Source of the DNA: Bryobacterales bacterium
GTDB lineage: Bacteria > Acidobacteriota > Terriglobia > Bryobacterales > Bryobacteraceae
Reading direction: 5' to 3'
Length of the DNA stretch: 64,000 nt
Assembly: GCA_003135055.1 (NCBI GenBank)
Contig: PLDF01000151.1
Span: 1-64,000 of the forward strand
The notes under the pieces: generated by a model
Told to the model about the DNA's origin: nothing
Databases searched by the model: none
What the model saw: the letters and a program-made list of their open reading frames with translations, nothing else
Position numbers and translations under genes: made by a program
Part shown: in pieces, positions 9,070 to 17,908 of the stretch
Numbering within the stretch: position 1 is the stretch's first letter
How the letters are laid out: each line of letters opens with the position of its first letter

Positions 9070-9888
9070 ATGACAGACGCCGCGCCGCTTGAGCGCATCC
9101 AATGCCAGTGGTGCCAGAGCATGAACGAGAAGGCCGCCACCGCCTGCCGCGCTTGCGGGGCGCCGCTCGATATCCGCAATCTAGTCAGCGAATCGGGCTG
9201 GCGCGAGGCCCCGCGCATCCGCGACATGACCGAGATCCACTTCAGCGCCAGCACTTGCCAGGTGGAAGGCGAAATCGTGCCCGCCGCCGAAATCAATCTG
9301 GGGCCCGGCGATTCCATCTTCTTCGAGCATCACGTCATGCTGTGGAAAGACGTCAACGTCCCGCTGAGCGTGCTGCAGCTTTCCGGCGGCCTCAAGCGCG
9401 CCTTCGCCGGCATGCCGTTCATCGTCAGCGTGGCCACCGGGCCGGGACGCATCGCCTTTTCGCGCGACGCCACCGGAGAGCTGGTGGTGCTGCCGCTGCA
9501 TCCCGGCATGGAGCTGGACGTGCGCGAGCACGCCTTCCTGCTTTCCTCGCACCAGATCGGCTATTCGTTCATCCGCGTCAAGGGCCTTTCCAACATTCTC
9601 TTCGGCGGCCAGGGCATGTACATGGACCGCTTCGTCACCACCAGCACGCCCGGTTTGCTCATCCTGCACGGTTACGGCAACGTTTTCGAACGCCGCCTCG
9701 CCGCCGGCGAGAGCATCATGTTGGAGCCCGGCGCATTCCTCTACAAGGATTCCGCCGTGACCATGGAAGTGGAATTCCAGAAATTGAGCACCGGCTTCTT
9801 CGGCGGCGCAAATATGGCGCTCGCCAAGATGACCGGACCGGGCCGCATCGGCATCCAGTCGATGTATGTACACCACCGCAGCGAATAG
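9070..9888 (+). CDS. AIM24 (TIGR00266/DUF124) family protein with N-terminal zinc ribbon
   Basis: The first 40 residues form a CxxC...CxxC zinc ribbon (CQWC and CRAC). The rest is an AIM24-type beta-helix domain, with TGPGRIAFSRDATGEL, a LPLHPGMELDVREHAFLLSS segment and a C-terminal TGPGRIGIQSM. AIM24 proteins are widespread; their bacterial function is not established, and membrane or stress roles have been proposed. It is followed after 9 bp by a paralogue with the same architecture, preceded by GGAG, so they form an operon. The sequence before the ATG (CGGAGGAGCATCCC) is a good ribosome-binding site. Confidence 0.85.
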   Translation: MTDAAPLERIQCQWCQSMNEKAATACRACGAPLDIRNLVSESGWREAPRIRDMTEIHFSASTCQVEGEIVPAAEINLGPGDSIFFEHHVMLWKDVNVPLSVLQLSGGLKRAFAGMPFIVSVATGPGRIAFSRDATGELVVLPLHPGMELDVREHAFLLSSHQIGYSFIRVKGLSNILFGGQGMYMDRFVTTSTPGLLILHGYGNVFERRLAAGESIMLEPGAFLYKDSAVTMEVEFQKLSTGFFGGANMALAKMTGPGRIGIQSMYVHHRSE

Positions 9889-9897
9889 GAGAGCTCG

Positions 9898-11019
9898 ATG
9901 TTCTGCGTGAATTGCGGAAACCAGATCCGGGACGATCAGAACTTCTGCGCAGGCTGCGGCTCGCCCGTGAAGCGTGCGCCGGTGAGCGAACCCGTGGGAG
10001 CGCCCGCGCCGCCGCAACCGCCAGCGCCGGTACAGGCCGCGACTGCGCCGGTACAGCCCGCGTACGCCGCGCCGCCCGAACCGGCGCCGGCCGTCCAATC
10101 CTCGTACACCGCGGCGCCGCCCGAACCGGCTATCCAATCCTCCGGCGGGAAGTGCTCCTGGTGCGGCGGCTCCATCGCGCGCGGCCAGACCAGTTGCCCG
10201 CTCTGCGGCGCCGCCCTTTCCATGCCCGAGGAGATTTCAGAATCCGGCTGGGCCCAACTGCCCGGCCGCAAGGACATGGCAAAGCTGCAATTCGGCAACT
10301 CCTTCTGCCAGATTGAAGGCGCGTATGTCCCGGTGGCCGATATGAAACTGGCGGCCGAAGACAGCGTCTACTTCACGCATCACGTGCTGCTGTGGAAAGA
10401 TCCCCAGATCAGCATCACTACCATGTCGATGAAAGGCGGCTGGAAGCGTTTGTTCTCCGGACTGCCGTTGATCATGACGCAGGCGCAGGGGCCGGGCCAC
10501 ATTGCGTTCTCGAAGGACGACCCCGGCGAATTGATCCCCGTACCGCTGCAGGCGGGCCAGGCGATCGACGTGCGCGAGCACATGTTCCTGGTGGCCACCG
10601 GCCACGTGCAATACGATTGGCTCAACACCGGCATCTGGTTCACCACGCAGAACGGAAACGATTCCGAGACGCACTATCCCATCGGCATGCTGATGGACCG
10701 GTTCTCCGCCCCCAGCGCGCCCGGCCTGCTATTGCTCCACGCCGGCGGCAATATTTTCGTGCGCGAGCTGCGCGAGGGGGAAGCAATTCTGATCAAGCCG
10801 AAGGCGCTGGTGTTCAAGGACCCAAGCGTCCAAATGCAGTTGCACTTCGAGCACCCCAACGCCGGCATCTTCGGCATGTGGGGAAACTGGGGCGGCCGTT
10901 ATCTGTGGCTGCTTCTGTACGGCCCTGGAAGGGTCGCCATCCAATCGGTCTTCGAGCCGGTGGAAGGCGAAGGCGGCAGAATCACGAATTCTTCGTACGC
11001 CACGCGGCAGCAGTGGTAG
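9898..11019 (+). CDS. AIM24 family protein with two zinc ribbons and Pro/Ala linker
   Basis: This 373-aa paralogue of the preceding gene starts with a zinc ribbon (CVNCGNQIRDDQNFCAGCG). A Pro/Ala-rich linker follows at about residues 30-82, then a second ribbon (CSWC and CPLC) and an AIM24 domain (HHVLLWKDPQ, QGPGHIAFSKDD, PLQAGQAIDVREHMFLVATG, YGPGRVAIQSV). Two stacked ribbons on a flexible tether suggest protein-protein or nucleic-acid contacts, but this is inference. An SPFH protein with a C-terminal zinc ribbon lies 2.2 kb away, and the shared module hints at a common membrane-associated role. Confidence 0.85.
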   Translation: MFCVNCGNQIRDDQNFCAGCGSPVKRAPVSEPVGAPAPPQPPAPVQAATAPVQPAYAAPPEPAPAVQSSYTAAPPEPAIQSSGGKCSWCGGSIARGQTSCPLCGAALSMPEEISESGWAQLPGRKDMAKLQFGNSFCQIEGAYVPVADMKLAAEDSVYFTHHVLLWKDPQISITTMSMKGGWKRLFSGLPLIMTQAQGPGHIAFSKDDPGELIPVPLQAGQAIDVREHMFLVATGHVQYDWLNTGIWFTTQNGNDSETHYPIGMLMDRFSAPSAPGLLLLHAGGNIFVRELREGEAILIKPKALVFKDPSVQMQLHFEHPNAGIFGMWGNWGGRYLWLLLYGPGRVAIQSVFEPVEGEGGRITNSSYATRQQW

Positions 11020-11377
11020 GACGGCAGGCGGGACGGTCGATTTTTGTCGTCTGTCGCGGCCATACTCTAAGGCTGACAGGCCACAAAAGGCGATGGTCCG
11101 TCCTACCGGCGGCATCGCGAAATTCGGAACCCGTGTTCTCGACGACCTCTGGGAAATGACGTCGAAGGCTGCGCTCATGGGCATGTTTGTTGCGGGCCGG
11201 CAGCAAGATGTTGAGCAGGATGCGGTAACGCTCAGGGCTGACTTCCGCGTACAGTCGGCGATCTGTTCTTAGCCCGTCCCAGCCCCTGGTGCGACATGGG
11301 CGTTATAGTTTAATTAGAGTCTAAGTGAGGTTCGCATTCCCAACGTCAGGGGTGAATCGCGCACCGGATTTGCAAAA
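11020..11377. other. Gene-free stretch with inverted repeats
   Basis: Short palindromic stretches (for example around 11025-11065) resemble the GACAGGC/GCCTGTC intergenic family seen elsewhere here. No gene is supported. The sequence from 11290 on is presumably the promoter region of the following gene. Confidence 0.5.
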
Positions 11378-11950
11378 ATGGAAACACGGATGAAACACAA
11401 GGCCGCGATCCTCGGCCAGGTTCGAGATGTCGACGGCGGTCTCTGGGACGTGCGCGACATACGCGACACCAAACATGGCTTCGATTTGCTTTTCGGTTCG
11501 CCGACGCCGCGTCTGGGAAGCTACCGGGGCGGTCCCCCGCGTCTGATCGCGACTCAGCCTCTGGTCGACTTCTGGGAAGCCCACCGGACAACATTCGGCG
11601 GCATTCTATTCGACTTGCCAGCCGGACGAACAACACTCAAACGAGTCCGGCGCCGTTTGGGCTTCCACTATCTCGATGACTTATCCGACTTCTGGCGGGA
11701 ACGAATTGAAGACTTGCAAACGCTGAGCGCGCGTGAGTTTGCCGCGCGGCACAACGTCGGCCTCCACGTGGTGTCCGAAACACGCTTCAGACTGCTAGGC
11801 AGGCGCGCTCGGAAGCTGGACTGGTGGCGCAAGGCGCGGCCGCTCAAAATCCTGCGATCCAACATCACGCTGAGGGAGATGGGCGAGAAGCTGAACATCT
11901 CCATCAGCCAGGCCAAGCGCCTGAGCGATCGAGCCCGTCAGGAACGGTAG
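11378..11950 (+). CDS. Conserved hypothetical protein with C-terminal helix-turn-helix
   Basis: A 190-aa basic protein of no named family known to me. The first half is beta-rich with Trp/Arg residues (GSYRGGPPRLIATQPLVDFW). The second half is helical and ends in a likely helix-turn-helix, ITLREMGEKLNISISQAKRL. An in-frame ATG at residue 5 (MKHKAAILG) is an alternative start. It is a stand-alone gene between the AIM24 pair and a decayed kinase. The codon pattern and the coherent fold argue that it is real. Confidence 0.6.
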   Translation: METRMKHKAAILGQVRDVDGGLWDVRDIRDTKHGFDLLFGSPTPRLGSYRGGPPRLIATQPLVDFWEAHRTTFGGILFDLPAGRTTLKRVRRRLGFHYLDDLSDFWRERIEDLQTLSAREFAARHNVGLHVVSETRFRLLGRRARKLDWWRKARPLKILRSNITLREMGEKLNISISQAKRLSDRARQER

Positions 11951-12323
11951 CGTCGAATTACGGGGCGCCTTCCGGGCTGCGGCGCCTATCGAAAAGAGCG
12001 CCGAAACAGCTAGCGCTCAAGAGACCGGCGTATTCGCCAGTTGCGTCCGGACTTAAGTAGCTTCGCGTAATTGAGTGACAGCCTTGGCAGGGCGGATTGT
12101 CAAACTGCGCGGGGGCTGCCAACCGCCGCTGTTACGCTGCCCGCAAGACTCGATAAAGCAAGAAAGCCGAGCGCCTTTCCACAGCCGCCTGGCGGCGTGT
12201 CAGCCGCGGTTGCCAGTACCATGACGGCGAGACCCGGCGCATTCGTGAAACCCCGCAAGGCGACAGACTGGGAGGTCTGTCGTACGAACCGCGACCGCGA
12301 GATTCGGTGCAATCGTGAAAAAG
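11951..12323. other. Gene-free stretch carrying dispersed repeats
   Basis: It contains one copy (12156-12186) of a 31-nt repeat that recurs at 13148-13178 with one mismatch. It also contains a palindrome CGACAGACTGGGAGGTCTGTCG at about 12260-12281, belonging to a family found also near 40375 and 48836. No gene is supported. Confidence 0.55.
12156..12186. repeat. 31-nt dispersed repeat, copy 1
   Basis: The sequence beginning AAGCAAGAAAG and ending GCGCCTTTCCACAGCC recurs at 13148-13178 (30 of 31 positions equal). The two copies flank the decayed kinase gene at 12324-13011 as direct repeats. Confidence 0.65.
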
Positions 12324-13011
12324 CTATTTGCTCGCCACTGGCACGCGCCGCTGCAACTCGTCGAAGAAGTTCAGAAGGAATGTCAGGTGCGTGATCGGTT
12401 TCGGGTCCGCCGTCCCGTCGGTATTCAGAACTACCGCGAAGCGCTTGCCGTCCGGCGATACGTCGAAGGCCAGCGCAGGCGGGGAACCCAGTTCCGGCAC
12501 GCGATGCGGGGACCACACGCGGGGCTTGCTGAAGACCAGGGCATCGCCACTAACGGTGTAGCCGGCAGCCATGATGGCGTGAGAATCCATGCCGAGGAAG
12601 AACAGCTCGCGCCCGCCCCCGAGGGCGCCTCGCGACCAGACCGGGTCGAGGCCGCGGCTCGAAACCAGCCACCCGCCGCCCGGACCGGGGAAAGGCGCCA
12701 CCCACAACCCTTTTTTTCCGGCTCGCCCGAGTAGCATGCCAGCCAGCGGCCGTCGGGTGAGAACGTGGGTTCGATGGTGGTAAAAGGCGTTGTTCCGCTT
12801 ACAGAGCGATCGCACGCACGGCCACTTCTAGCGCCGGGCTCTTCAGGAAACTTCCCGACTCCTGGTGCGAGGCCAGCAGCGACTGGACCTCGCGCTCGAG
12901 TGCCTCGTCACCCGCGCACGCCTGCCGCAAAAACTCCGCGCGCGCGGCAGGCGGCCGCTCCAGCGCGGCATGAAACAGGTTATCGACTTGTTTCCACCGT
13001 TCAGATTCCAT
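12324..13011 (-). pseudogene. Ser/Thr kinase-PD40 gene relic: N- and C-terminal ends kept, kinase domain deleted
   Basis: The frame at 12799-13011 (MESERWKQVDNLFHAALERP...) is the usual N-terminal helical segment of Solibacter-type kinases. It stops after VAVRAIAL. Directly downstream, sequence in shifted frames encodes the C-terminal PD40/WD40-like propeller of the same family: PTFSPDGRWLACYSGEPEKK, a frameshift in an A/G run near 12718, then GLWVAPFPGPGG, PVWSR, ELFF and the typical end THLTFLLNFFDELQRRV. About 600 residues (kinase domain, membrane helix, most of the propeller) are missing at the junction near 12800. Confidence 0.8.
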
Positions 13012-13147
13012 CGCCTGTCCGGGGGTCTATATTTCGTAGGGTTCCAGGCGAGTTCCGCGAGTCGGAGACATAGGACGTGGAACGATTCTACCCTAACTAA
13101 CGAGGCGCCCCGCTCAGGCCCAACCGCCGCGGCCCAGCCGCCGCCTG

Positions 13148-13178
13148 AAGCAAGAAAGACGAGCGCCTTTCCACAGCC
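13148..13178. repeat. 31-nt dispersed repeat, copy 2
   Basis: Direct repeat of 12156-12186 with a single difference (C to A). It lies in the 240-bp gene-free interval between the kinase relic and the SPFH gene. Confidence 0.65.
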
Positions 13179-13251
13179 ATCTAATGACGTCTCAAGAGAC
13201 TCGGCAGGAGACACCCGATCCAGCATTTCGCCGAAGCGGTTACTGCGACCG

Positions 13252-14238
13252 TTACTGCTGCGCTCCGCCGCAATCGGGACAGAACTTAGCCGGCTTCGGC
13301 ATCGTCTTGCCGCAATTAATGCAGAACTTCGTGCCGCCCGCCGCGGCGCCTTCCGGAGCGCCGGGCGCCACCGGACCAGTTGGCGCCGCCGGCTTAGCCG
13401 CGTTCATCATCTGCTGCGCCATCAGCATGCCGGCGCCTAATCCCACGCCCGCGCCCGCCAATCCGCCGCCTTCGTTGGCCGCGGCGATGGGCAAAGATTG
13501 CGCCACCTGGAACTGCGTATAGCGCCCCATATCTCCCACCATGTTCATGCCGATGCGTTGGTCGAGCAGCTTCTGCAGCTCTTCCGGCATCGAAATACTC
13601 TCCAGCGTAAAGCTGTCGAGCAGCAGCCCCAGATCGGCGAACATGGGGCGCAACCCCAACAGCATGTTCTGCCCGAGCTGCGATTGGTGCGAGGCCATAT
13701 CCAGAAAATCGACGCTGCTGTTGCCGAACATGTCGGTCATCTGCCCGATGATGCTGTTTCGCAACTGCCCATCGAGATCGGAAACCATGTAGGCCGGCCT
13801 GGTTCCGCTCACCTTCTGATAAAAGATTTTCGGGTCCGCAATGCGATAGGCATAGATTCCATACGCGCGCATGCGCACGGCGCCGAATTCCTTGTCGCGG
13901 ATGGTGATCGGCGTGGCCGTGCCCCACTTCTGGTTCACCTGCAAGCGGGTCGAAAAAAAGTAGACATCCGATTTAAACGGCGACTTGAACGCCTTATCCC
14001 AATTCTGCAGGTAGGTCAGAATGGGCAGCGTATTGGTGGAAAGCGTATACAGCCCGGGTCCGAACACGTCCGCGATCTGGCCCTGGTTGACGAACACCGC
14101 CGCCTGCGAATCGCGCACCGTCAGTTGCCCGCCGTTTTGGATCTCCATATCTTCCATCGGATAGCGGTACGCCAGAATGCCGTCGGCGGGCTCGGTCCAA
14201 TGAATGACATCGATGAATTGCTTGGAGAAAAAACTCAT
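13252..14238 (-). CDS. SPFH-domain protein with C-terminal zinc ribbon (YdjI-like)
   Basis: From the ATG at 14238 (GAGG five bases upstream; a TTG at 14253 also opens the frame) the protein has 328 aa. The SPFH core spans about residues 15-240 (DIEIQ-like strand, VFGPGLYTLSTNTLPIL, FGAVRMRAYGIYAYRIADP, DLGLLLDSFTLESISMPEEL). A Gly/Ala-rich hinge then leads to a zinc ribbon CINCGKTMPKPAKFCPDCG. This is the layout of the YdjI/virion-core-like group, linked in Bacillus to membrane stress modules. It has no transmembrane segment. Together with the two zinc-ribbon AIM24 proteins nearby it may form a membrane-associated complex (inference). Confidence 0.85.
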   Translation of the reverse strand: MSFFSKQFIDVIHWTEPADGILAYRYPMEDMEIQNGGQLTVRDSQAAVFVNQGQIADVFGPGLYTLSTNTLPILTYLQNWDKAFKSPFKSDVYFFSTRLQVNQKWGTATPITIRDKEFGAVRMRAYGIYAYRIADPKIFYQKVSGTRPAYMVSDLDGQLRNSIIGQMTDMFGNSSVDFLDMASHQSQLGQNMLLGLRPMFADLGLLLDSFTLESISMPEELQKLLDQRIGMNMVGDMGRYTQFQVAQSLPIAAANEGGGLAGAGVGLGAGMLMAQQMMNAAKPAAPTGPVAPGAPEGAAAGGTKFCINCGKTMPKPAKFCPDCGGAQQ

Positions 14239-14309
14239 AGTCGCCTCGTCCAAAGTATACTTCCTGGCGCTCGGGCCGCGTAGCCGTCGCCTTTTTTCGT
14301 CGACAATCG

Positions 14310-14471
14310 CTACCGCGGCGCGGGGATGGCGTAAGTCTCAGGATTCCCATCGGGATCGCCCAAAAACGCGATCCGCCGGCCGTCTGGCGACCAGGAGGGG
14401 AGCAGATCGGTGGCAGGATGGCGCGAAATATTCCGCGGAACGCTCGCGTCACGCGTCACGCGGCCCGCATT
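14310..14471 (-). pseudogene. PD40/TolB-like propeller fragment
   Basis: Immediately after the kinase stop a short frame reads LLPSWSPDGRRIAFLGDPDG then NPETYAIPAPR and a stop at 14310. It is a single propeller blade (the SPDGRRIAF signature) with no start. It is probably the 3' remnant of a lost TolB/kinase-propeller gene. Confidence 0.6.
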
Positions 14472-17015
14472 TCATCGCGCGGCGCGCCTGACCTTCTCCA
14501 CGTCCTCTTTCAAGTCGGCTATGTACTTTTCATGGGCCTTCGGCAGCACACCCTTGGCGCGCAAGCCCTCATACAACTCGATCGCTTTCCGATACTCGGC
14601 AATGGCCCGCGCCCGGAATTCCTGCTGCCGCGCCGCCGTAACGCCGCGCCGCGCCGCCAGGTCCGCCAGCACATCGGCGACATCGGAGTGCGCATTGGCG
14701 AGGTCCTCAATGATCGTCCAGTCTGCCCTCGACCGCGTCGTCAGGTCCTCAAAGAGGGCCACGGCCCGCTGCGATTCCGCCTGCGCTTCGTCGAAATTGC
14801 CCATCCTGCGCAGCGTCGAACTGATGCGCGCGATGCTGCTAGCAACTGCGGCCGCCGCTCGAACATCGTTTGGATCGGCCCGCGCCGCTTCCTCGCGCAA
14901 CGCCAGCGCGCGCCGGTGCGACGACAGCGCCTCAGTGTAAGTTCCCATGCGAGCCATCACCCAGCCGAGATCGCTGTAATCGAACCAGAGGTCGAGCTTC
15001 GCCCGCATGTTGGACGGATTTCGCGCGCTCAGCCGTTCGTCGATGGCGCGGGCGCGCTCATAGGCATCGCGGCTCTCCTGGTATCGCTGCGATACGCCCA
15101 GCAGCGCCGCCAGTTTTTTCTCCGCCAATGCCAGCGACCGTTCCGCCTCCGCGAGTCCGGGCTGCAGCTCGACCAGTTTGCGCGTTAATTCCAAGCCTCG
15201 CTGCCGTAAGGGGATGGCTTCGGCGTACTTGCGCTCACCAGTGAGCGAGTCGGCCACTCCGTCATTGGCCGCAATCAGATCCTGCATCGAGGCGATGTCG
15301 GAAGGTTGGTCCCGAAAAGCGGCCTCCGCCTGCGCCAGGCTCTTCCGGGCCATATCCGAGGCCTTCTGAAGCTGCCCGCTTACCCCGTAGGTTCTGCCCA
15401 ATTCGTTCATAACCCGGTAAACGTCGCGGCGCAAGGAACGGTCGGAGGGCGCCCGCGCCGACAAACGCCCCAGGATCTCCTCCGCTTTCTGAAAACTAGC
15501 CAACGCCGCCGCAACTTGGCCCAGGTTGGATTCGCCCACGTAGCCTTGCACCATGCCGACGCGCTCATAGCCCAGCGCCACTTCGCGCTGAAGGCCCGCA
15601 TCGTTGCCGGCATCGCGCGCCAGGCTCTGCAGGTATTCGAGGGCGCGGCGCACCAATAACTCCTGGGCAGCCGTGGAACCAGGCAACCTCGCGATGGCGT
15701 CGTCCAGCTCAAACATCACCGAATGCGCCAGGCTTCGCACCTGCTGGAACCGCCGCTCCGCGCGCCGCGCTTCCCACCACGTGGCCGCCGCGAAGCTCAA
15801 GATCAGCGCGAGCGCCGCCGCCGCCGCCGGCAGCAGTACGCGATGGCGGCGCAGCAGCTTTCCCGCACGGTACCGCAGCGTGGCCGGACGCGCCTTTACG
15901 GGCCGCCCATCAAGGTGCCGCCGCACGTCGTCCGCCAGCTCCTGCACGCCGGCATACCGCAGCCGCGCATCCTTGGCCAGCGCTTTCGCGACGATCCGTT
16001 CCAGGTCGCCGGAGAGACTCCGCCGCAGGCGCTCGGGCGTGCTCGATCGCAGCTCCGCCGCTTCGGCAGTCCCGCTGCCCGCCGCTTGCGCCAGCGCCAC
16101 CGGCTGCTGTTCCGAGATCACCCACACCAGCTCGATGTACGATCCAGCCGGAACTTCGTAGGGCCGGCATCCGGCCAGCAGCTCGTAGAGAATCACTCCC
16201 AGCGAGTAGACGTCGCTCAATACCGTGTAAGGCTCTCCGCGCGCCTGCTCGGGACTGGCATAGGCGGGCGTCATAATAGGAAATCCGGCTTGGGTGATTT
16301 CCTCCGCGCCTTCGCCCGCGCCGTTCCCGGCGCTGAGCACCTGGCCTATTCCGAAATCCAGCAGATGCGGCGTGCCCTGCGCGGTCACCAGGATGTTGCC
16401 CGGCTTCAGATCGCGATGCACGATGAGCTGCTGGTGAGCATACGCCACCGCATCGCACACCATCAGAAACAGCCCGAGCCGCTGGGTGACGCTCAGCGTA
16501 TTGCGGTCGCAGTAGTCCAGCAGGCCCTGGCCCTCAATGTACTCCATGATGAAGTAGGGCTGGCCATCTTCGGTTGCGCCGGCATCCAGCAGCCGCGCGA
16601 TGCCGGGGTGCTCGAGTTGCGCCAGAATCTGCCGCTCGCGCCGGAAGCGGCGTTGCATGGTCGCGTCGTGGCGCCCGCTGGTGATCAGCTTGATGGCTGC
16701 CTGCTTGCGGAACTGCCCGTCGGCCCGTTCGCCCAGGTAGACCACGCCCATGCCGCCCCGGCCCAGCTCGCGCAGCACGCGATAGGCGCCAATCGCCGCG
16801 GGCGGCGGCGCTTCCATCCGCGGACGCCCTGGCGCATCTCCGGTGTTGAGCAAGGTGTCCGCCCCGGCCTCGAAGGCCAGCAGCGCTTCCACTTCGCGGC
16901 GCAGATCCACATCGCCGCCGCAGAGAAGATCGAGCGCCGCCGGCCGCTCCGCCGGGTCCGTCTCCAGCGCGCCGGCCAGCACGCCTTTGATCTGGCCCCA
17001 CCGTTCCGAGGTCAT
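14472..17015 (-). CDS. Ser/Thr protein kinase with TPR-rich extracytoplasmic region
   Basis: The start is the ATG at 17015, which overlaps the sigma-factor stop (ATGA), giving 847 aa; an upstream start at 17069 would lie inside the sigma gene. N-terminal helices at residues 1-60 are followed by a Hanks kinase with glycine loop GRGGMGVVY (about 85-93), catalytic Lys109, HRDLKPGN (200-207) and DFG (220-222). A transmembrane helix lies at about 392-414, and the rest is TPR repeats. All catalytic residues are present. Co-translation with an ECF sigma factor suggests the kinase relays a signal to it by phosphorylation, as known for kinase-linked ECF groups; the target here is inferred. Confidence 0.93.
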   Translation of the reverse strand: MTSERWGQIKGVLAGALETDPAERPAALDLLCGGDVDLRREVEALLAFEAGADTLLNTGDAPGRPRMEAPPPAAIGAYRVLRELGRGGMGVVYLGERADGQFRKQAAIKLITSGRHDATMQRRFRRERQILAQLEHPGIARLLDAGATEDGQPYFIMEYIEGQGLLDYCDRNTLSVTQRLGLFLMVCDAVAYAHQQLIVHRDLKPGNILVTAQGTPHLLDFGIGQVLSAGNGAGEGAEEITQAGFPIMTPAYASPEQARGEPYTVLSDVYSLGVILYELLAGCRPYEVPAGSYIELVWVISEQQPVALAQAAGSGTAEAAELRSSTPERLRRSLSGDLERIVAKALAKDARLRYAGVQELADDVRRHLDGRPVKARPATLRYRAGKLLRRHRVLLPAAAAALALILSFAAATWWEARRAERRFQQVRSLAHSVMFELDDAIARLPGSTAAQELLVRRALEYLQSLARDAGNDAGLQREVALGYERVGMVQGYVGESNLGQVAAALASFQKAEEILGRLSARAPSDRSLRRDVYRVMNELGRTYGVSGQLQKASDMARKSLAQAEAAFRDQPSDIASMQDLIAANDGVADSLTGERKYAEAIPLRQRGLELTRKLVELQPGLAEAERSLALAEKKLAALLGVSQRYQESRDAYERARAIDERLSARNPSNMRAKLDLWFDYSDLGWVMARMGTYTEALSSHRRALALREEAARADPNDVRAAAAVASSIARISSTLRRMGNFDEAQAESQRAVALFEDLTTRSRADWTIIEDLANAHSDVADVLADLAARRGVTAARQQEFRARAIAEYRKAIELYEGLRAKGVLPKAHEKYIADLKEDVEKVRRAAR

Positions 17016-17581
17016 GGCATCGCAGGCCCCTCCATCTGCTGGACCAGCCACAGACGCGCGGTTACCCATTCCCGTTTCACGGTGGCCGGTGAGATGCCCA
17101 TCACCTCGGCGGTCTCTTCAATCGAAAGCCCGCCGAAGTAGCGCAGCTCCACCACCCGGCCCTGTTGCGGGTCGAGTTGCGTCAGCTTGTCGAGCGATTG
17201 GTCCAGGTCCAGCAGGTCCACCCGCGGATTAGTGAATACTCCCAAAGCGTCGTCCAGCGTGACGGCTTCCGCAAAGCCTTCGCGTTTGGCTGCTTTGTAG
17301 GCCTTGGCGTGGTTGATCAGGATGCGCCGCATCATGGTGGCCGCGATGCCCACGAAGTGCGCGCGGTTCTGCCAATCGACGGCGCGTTGATCCACCAGCC
17401 GGATGTAGGCTTCGTGCACCAGCGCCGTCGGCTGCAGGGTGTGGCCGGAACGTTCCGCCGCCAGCAAGTGCCGCGCCAGCCGGCGCAGCTCGTCGTAGAG
17501 AACCGGCGTCATGGCGTCCAGAGCGGACTTATCCCCTTGACGCCCGTTCACCAGCAGTTGAGTGAAATCTTGTGGCGCCAA
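17012..17581 (-). CDS. ECF-family RNA polymerase sigma factor
   Basis: This 189-aa sigma factor contains region 2 ([33 protein letters not shown]) and region 4 ([37 protein letters not shown]). It belongs to the type often annotated TIGR02999 in Acidobacteriota. The start is a TTG at 17581 preceded by [20 protein letters not shown] is repeated in the truncated copies upstream. No anti-sigma factor is present; the overlapping kinase gene is the likely partner. It is divergent from the peptide/G1-peptidase unit, and the shared intergenic region is duplicated 2 kb away, so that region is a good candidate target. Confidence 0.93.
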   Translation of the reverse strand: MAPQDFTQLLVNGRQGDKSALDAMTPVLYDELRRLARHLLAAERSGHTLQPTALVHEAYIRLVDQRAVDWQNRAHFVGIAATMMRRILINHAKAYKAAKREGFAEAVTLDDALGVFTNPRVDLLDLDQSLDKLTQLDPQQGRVVELRYFGGLSIEETAEVMGISPATVKREWVTARLWLVQQMEGPAMP

Positions 17582-17755
17582 CGCGGCACCCCCTCAGATC
17601 CTTCCATTCTACCGGAACGCAGCAGTTGAGTGAATTCCTGTGGCGCCAACACGGCGCCCCTGAGATCCTTAATTCTTCCGAAAACAGTTTGAGCCGGTTC
17701 GTGGCGGATTGTTGCGTTCTCTTGCAGAAGGGTTTTTCAGAAAGAAGGAAAACAC
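17582..17755. promoter_or_regulatory. Divergent intergenic region (sigma/kinase leftward, peptide/G1 peptidase rightward), duplicated at 19610-19756
   Basis: It holds a tandem partial copy of the sigma gene's first ~60 bp (17619-17680). A stretch (CGTGGCGGATTGTTGCGTTC, 17698-17717, and flanks) follows that is nearly identical in front of the second peptide gene. AAGAAGGA (17743-17750) is the ribosome-binding site of the peptide gene. The conserved block is the best candidate for promoters read by the neighbouring ECF sigma factor; I cannot assign -35/-10 elements with confidence. Confidence 0.6.
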
Positions 17756-17908
17756 ATGAAAGTCAAGACGAATGTCAAGGCCGGGGGCCGTTCTGCGAAC
17801 CACAACCAGAGCGGGCTAGCGGTCAAACCCAAGGTGAAGGCCGGAATCCAGGGCCATTCGCCGAGTTCGATGCATTGCGACCGCACCTCGAAAGGAAGAA
17901 GCCAATGA
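17756..17908 (+). CDS. Small NHNQ-motif peptide (single repeat, copy 1), coupled to the G1 peptidase gene
   Basis: A 50-aa frame begins MKVKTNVKAGGRSANHNQSG, continues LAVKPKVKAGI and then diverges into Ser/Arg/His-rich sequence. Its first ~30 residues match the N-terminus and first repeat of the 86-aa peptide at 19757. The Shine-Dalgarno sequence AAGAAGGA is well placed. Its stop overlaps the ATG of the peptidase gene (ATGA, 17905-17908), so translation is probably coupled. It may be a precursor whose 3' part was replaced, or it may now serve mainly as a leader for the peptidase. Its conserved upstream region argues against chance. Confidence 0.75.
   Translation: MKVKTNVKAGGRSANHNQSGLAVKPKVKAGIQGHSPSSMHCDRTSKGRSQ

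Noticed and set aside
17572-17904. N-terminal extension of the G1 peptidase frame to 17572
   Set aside because: It would read through the sigma/peptide intergenic region and the peptide gene in another frame; the signal peptide and ATGA overlap fix the start at 17905.
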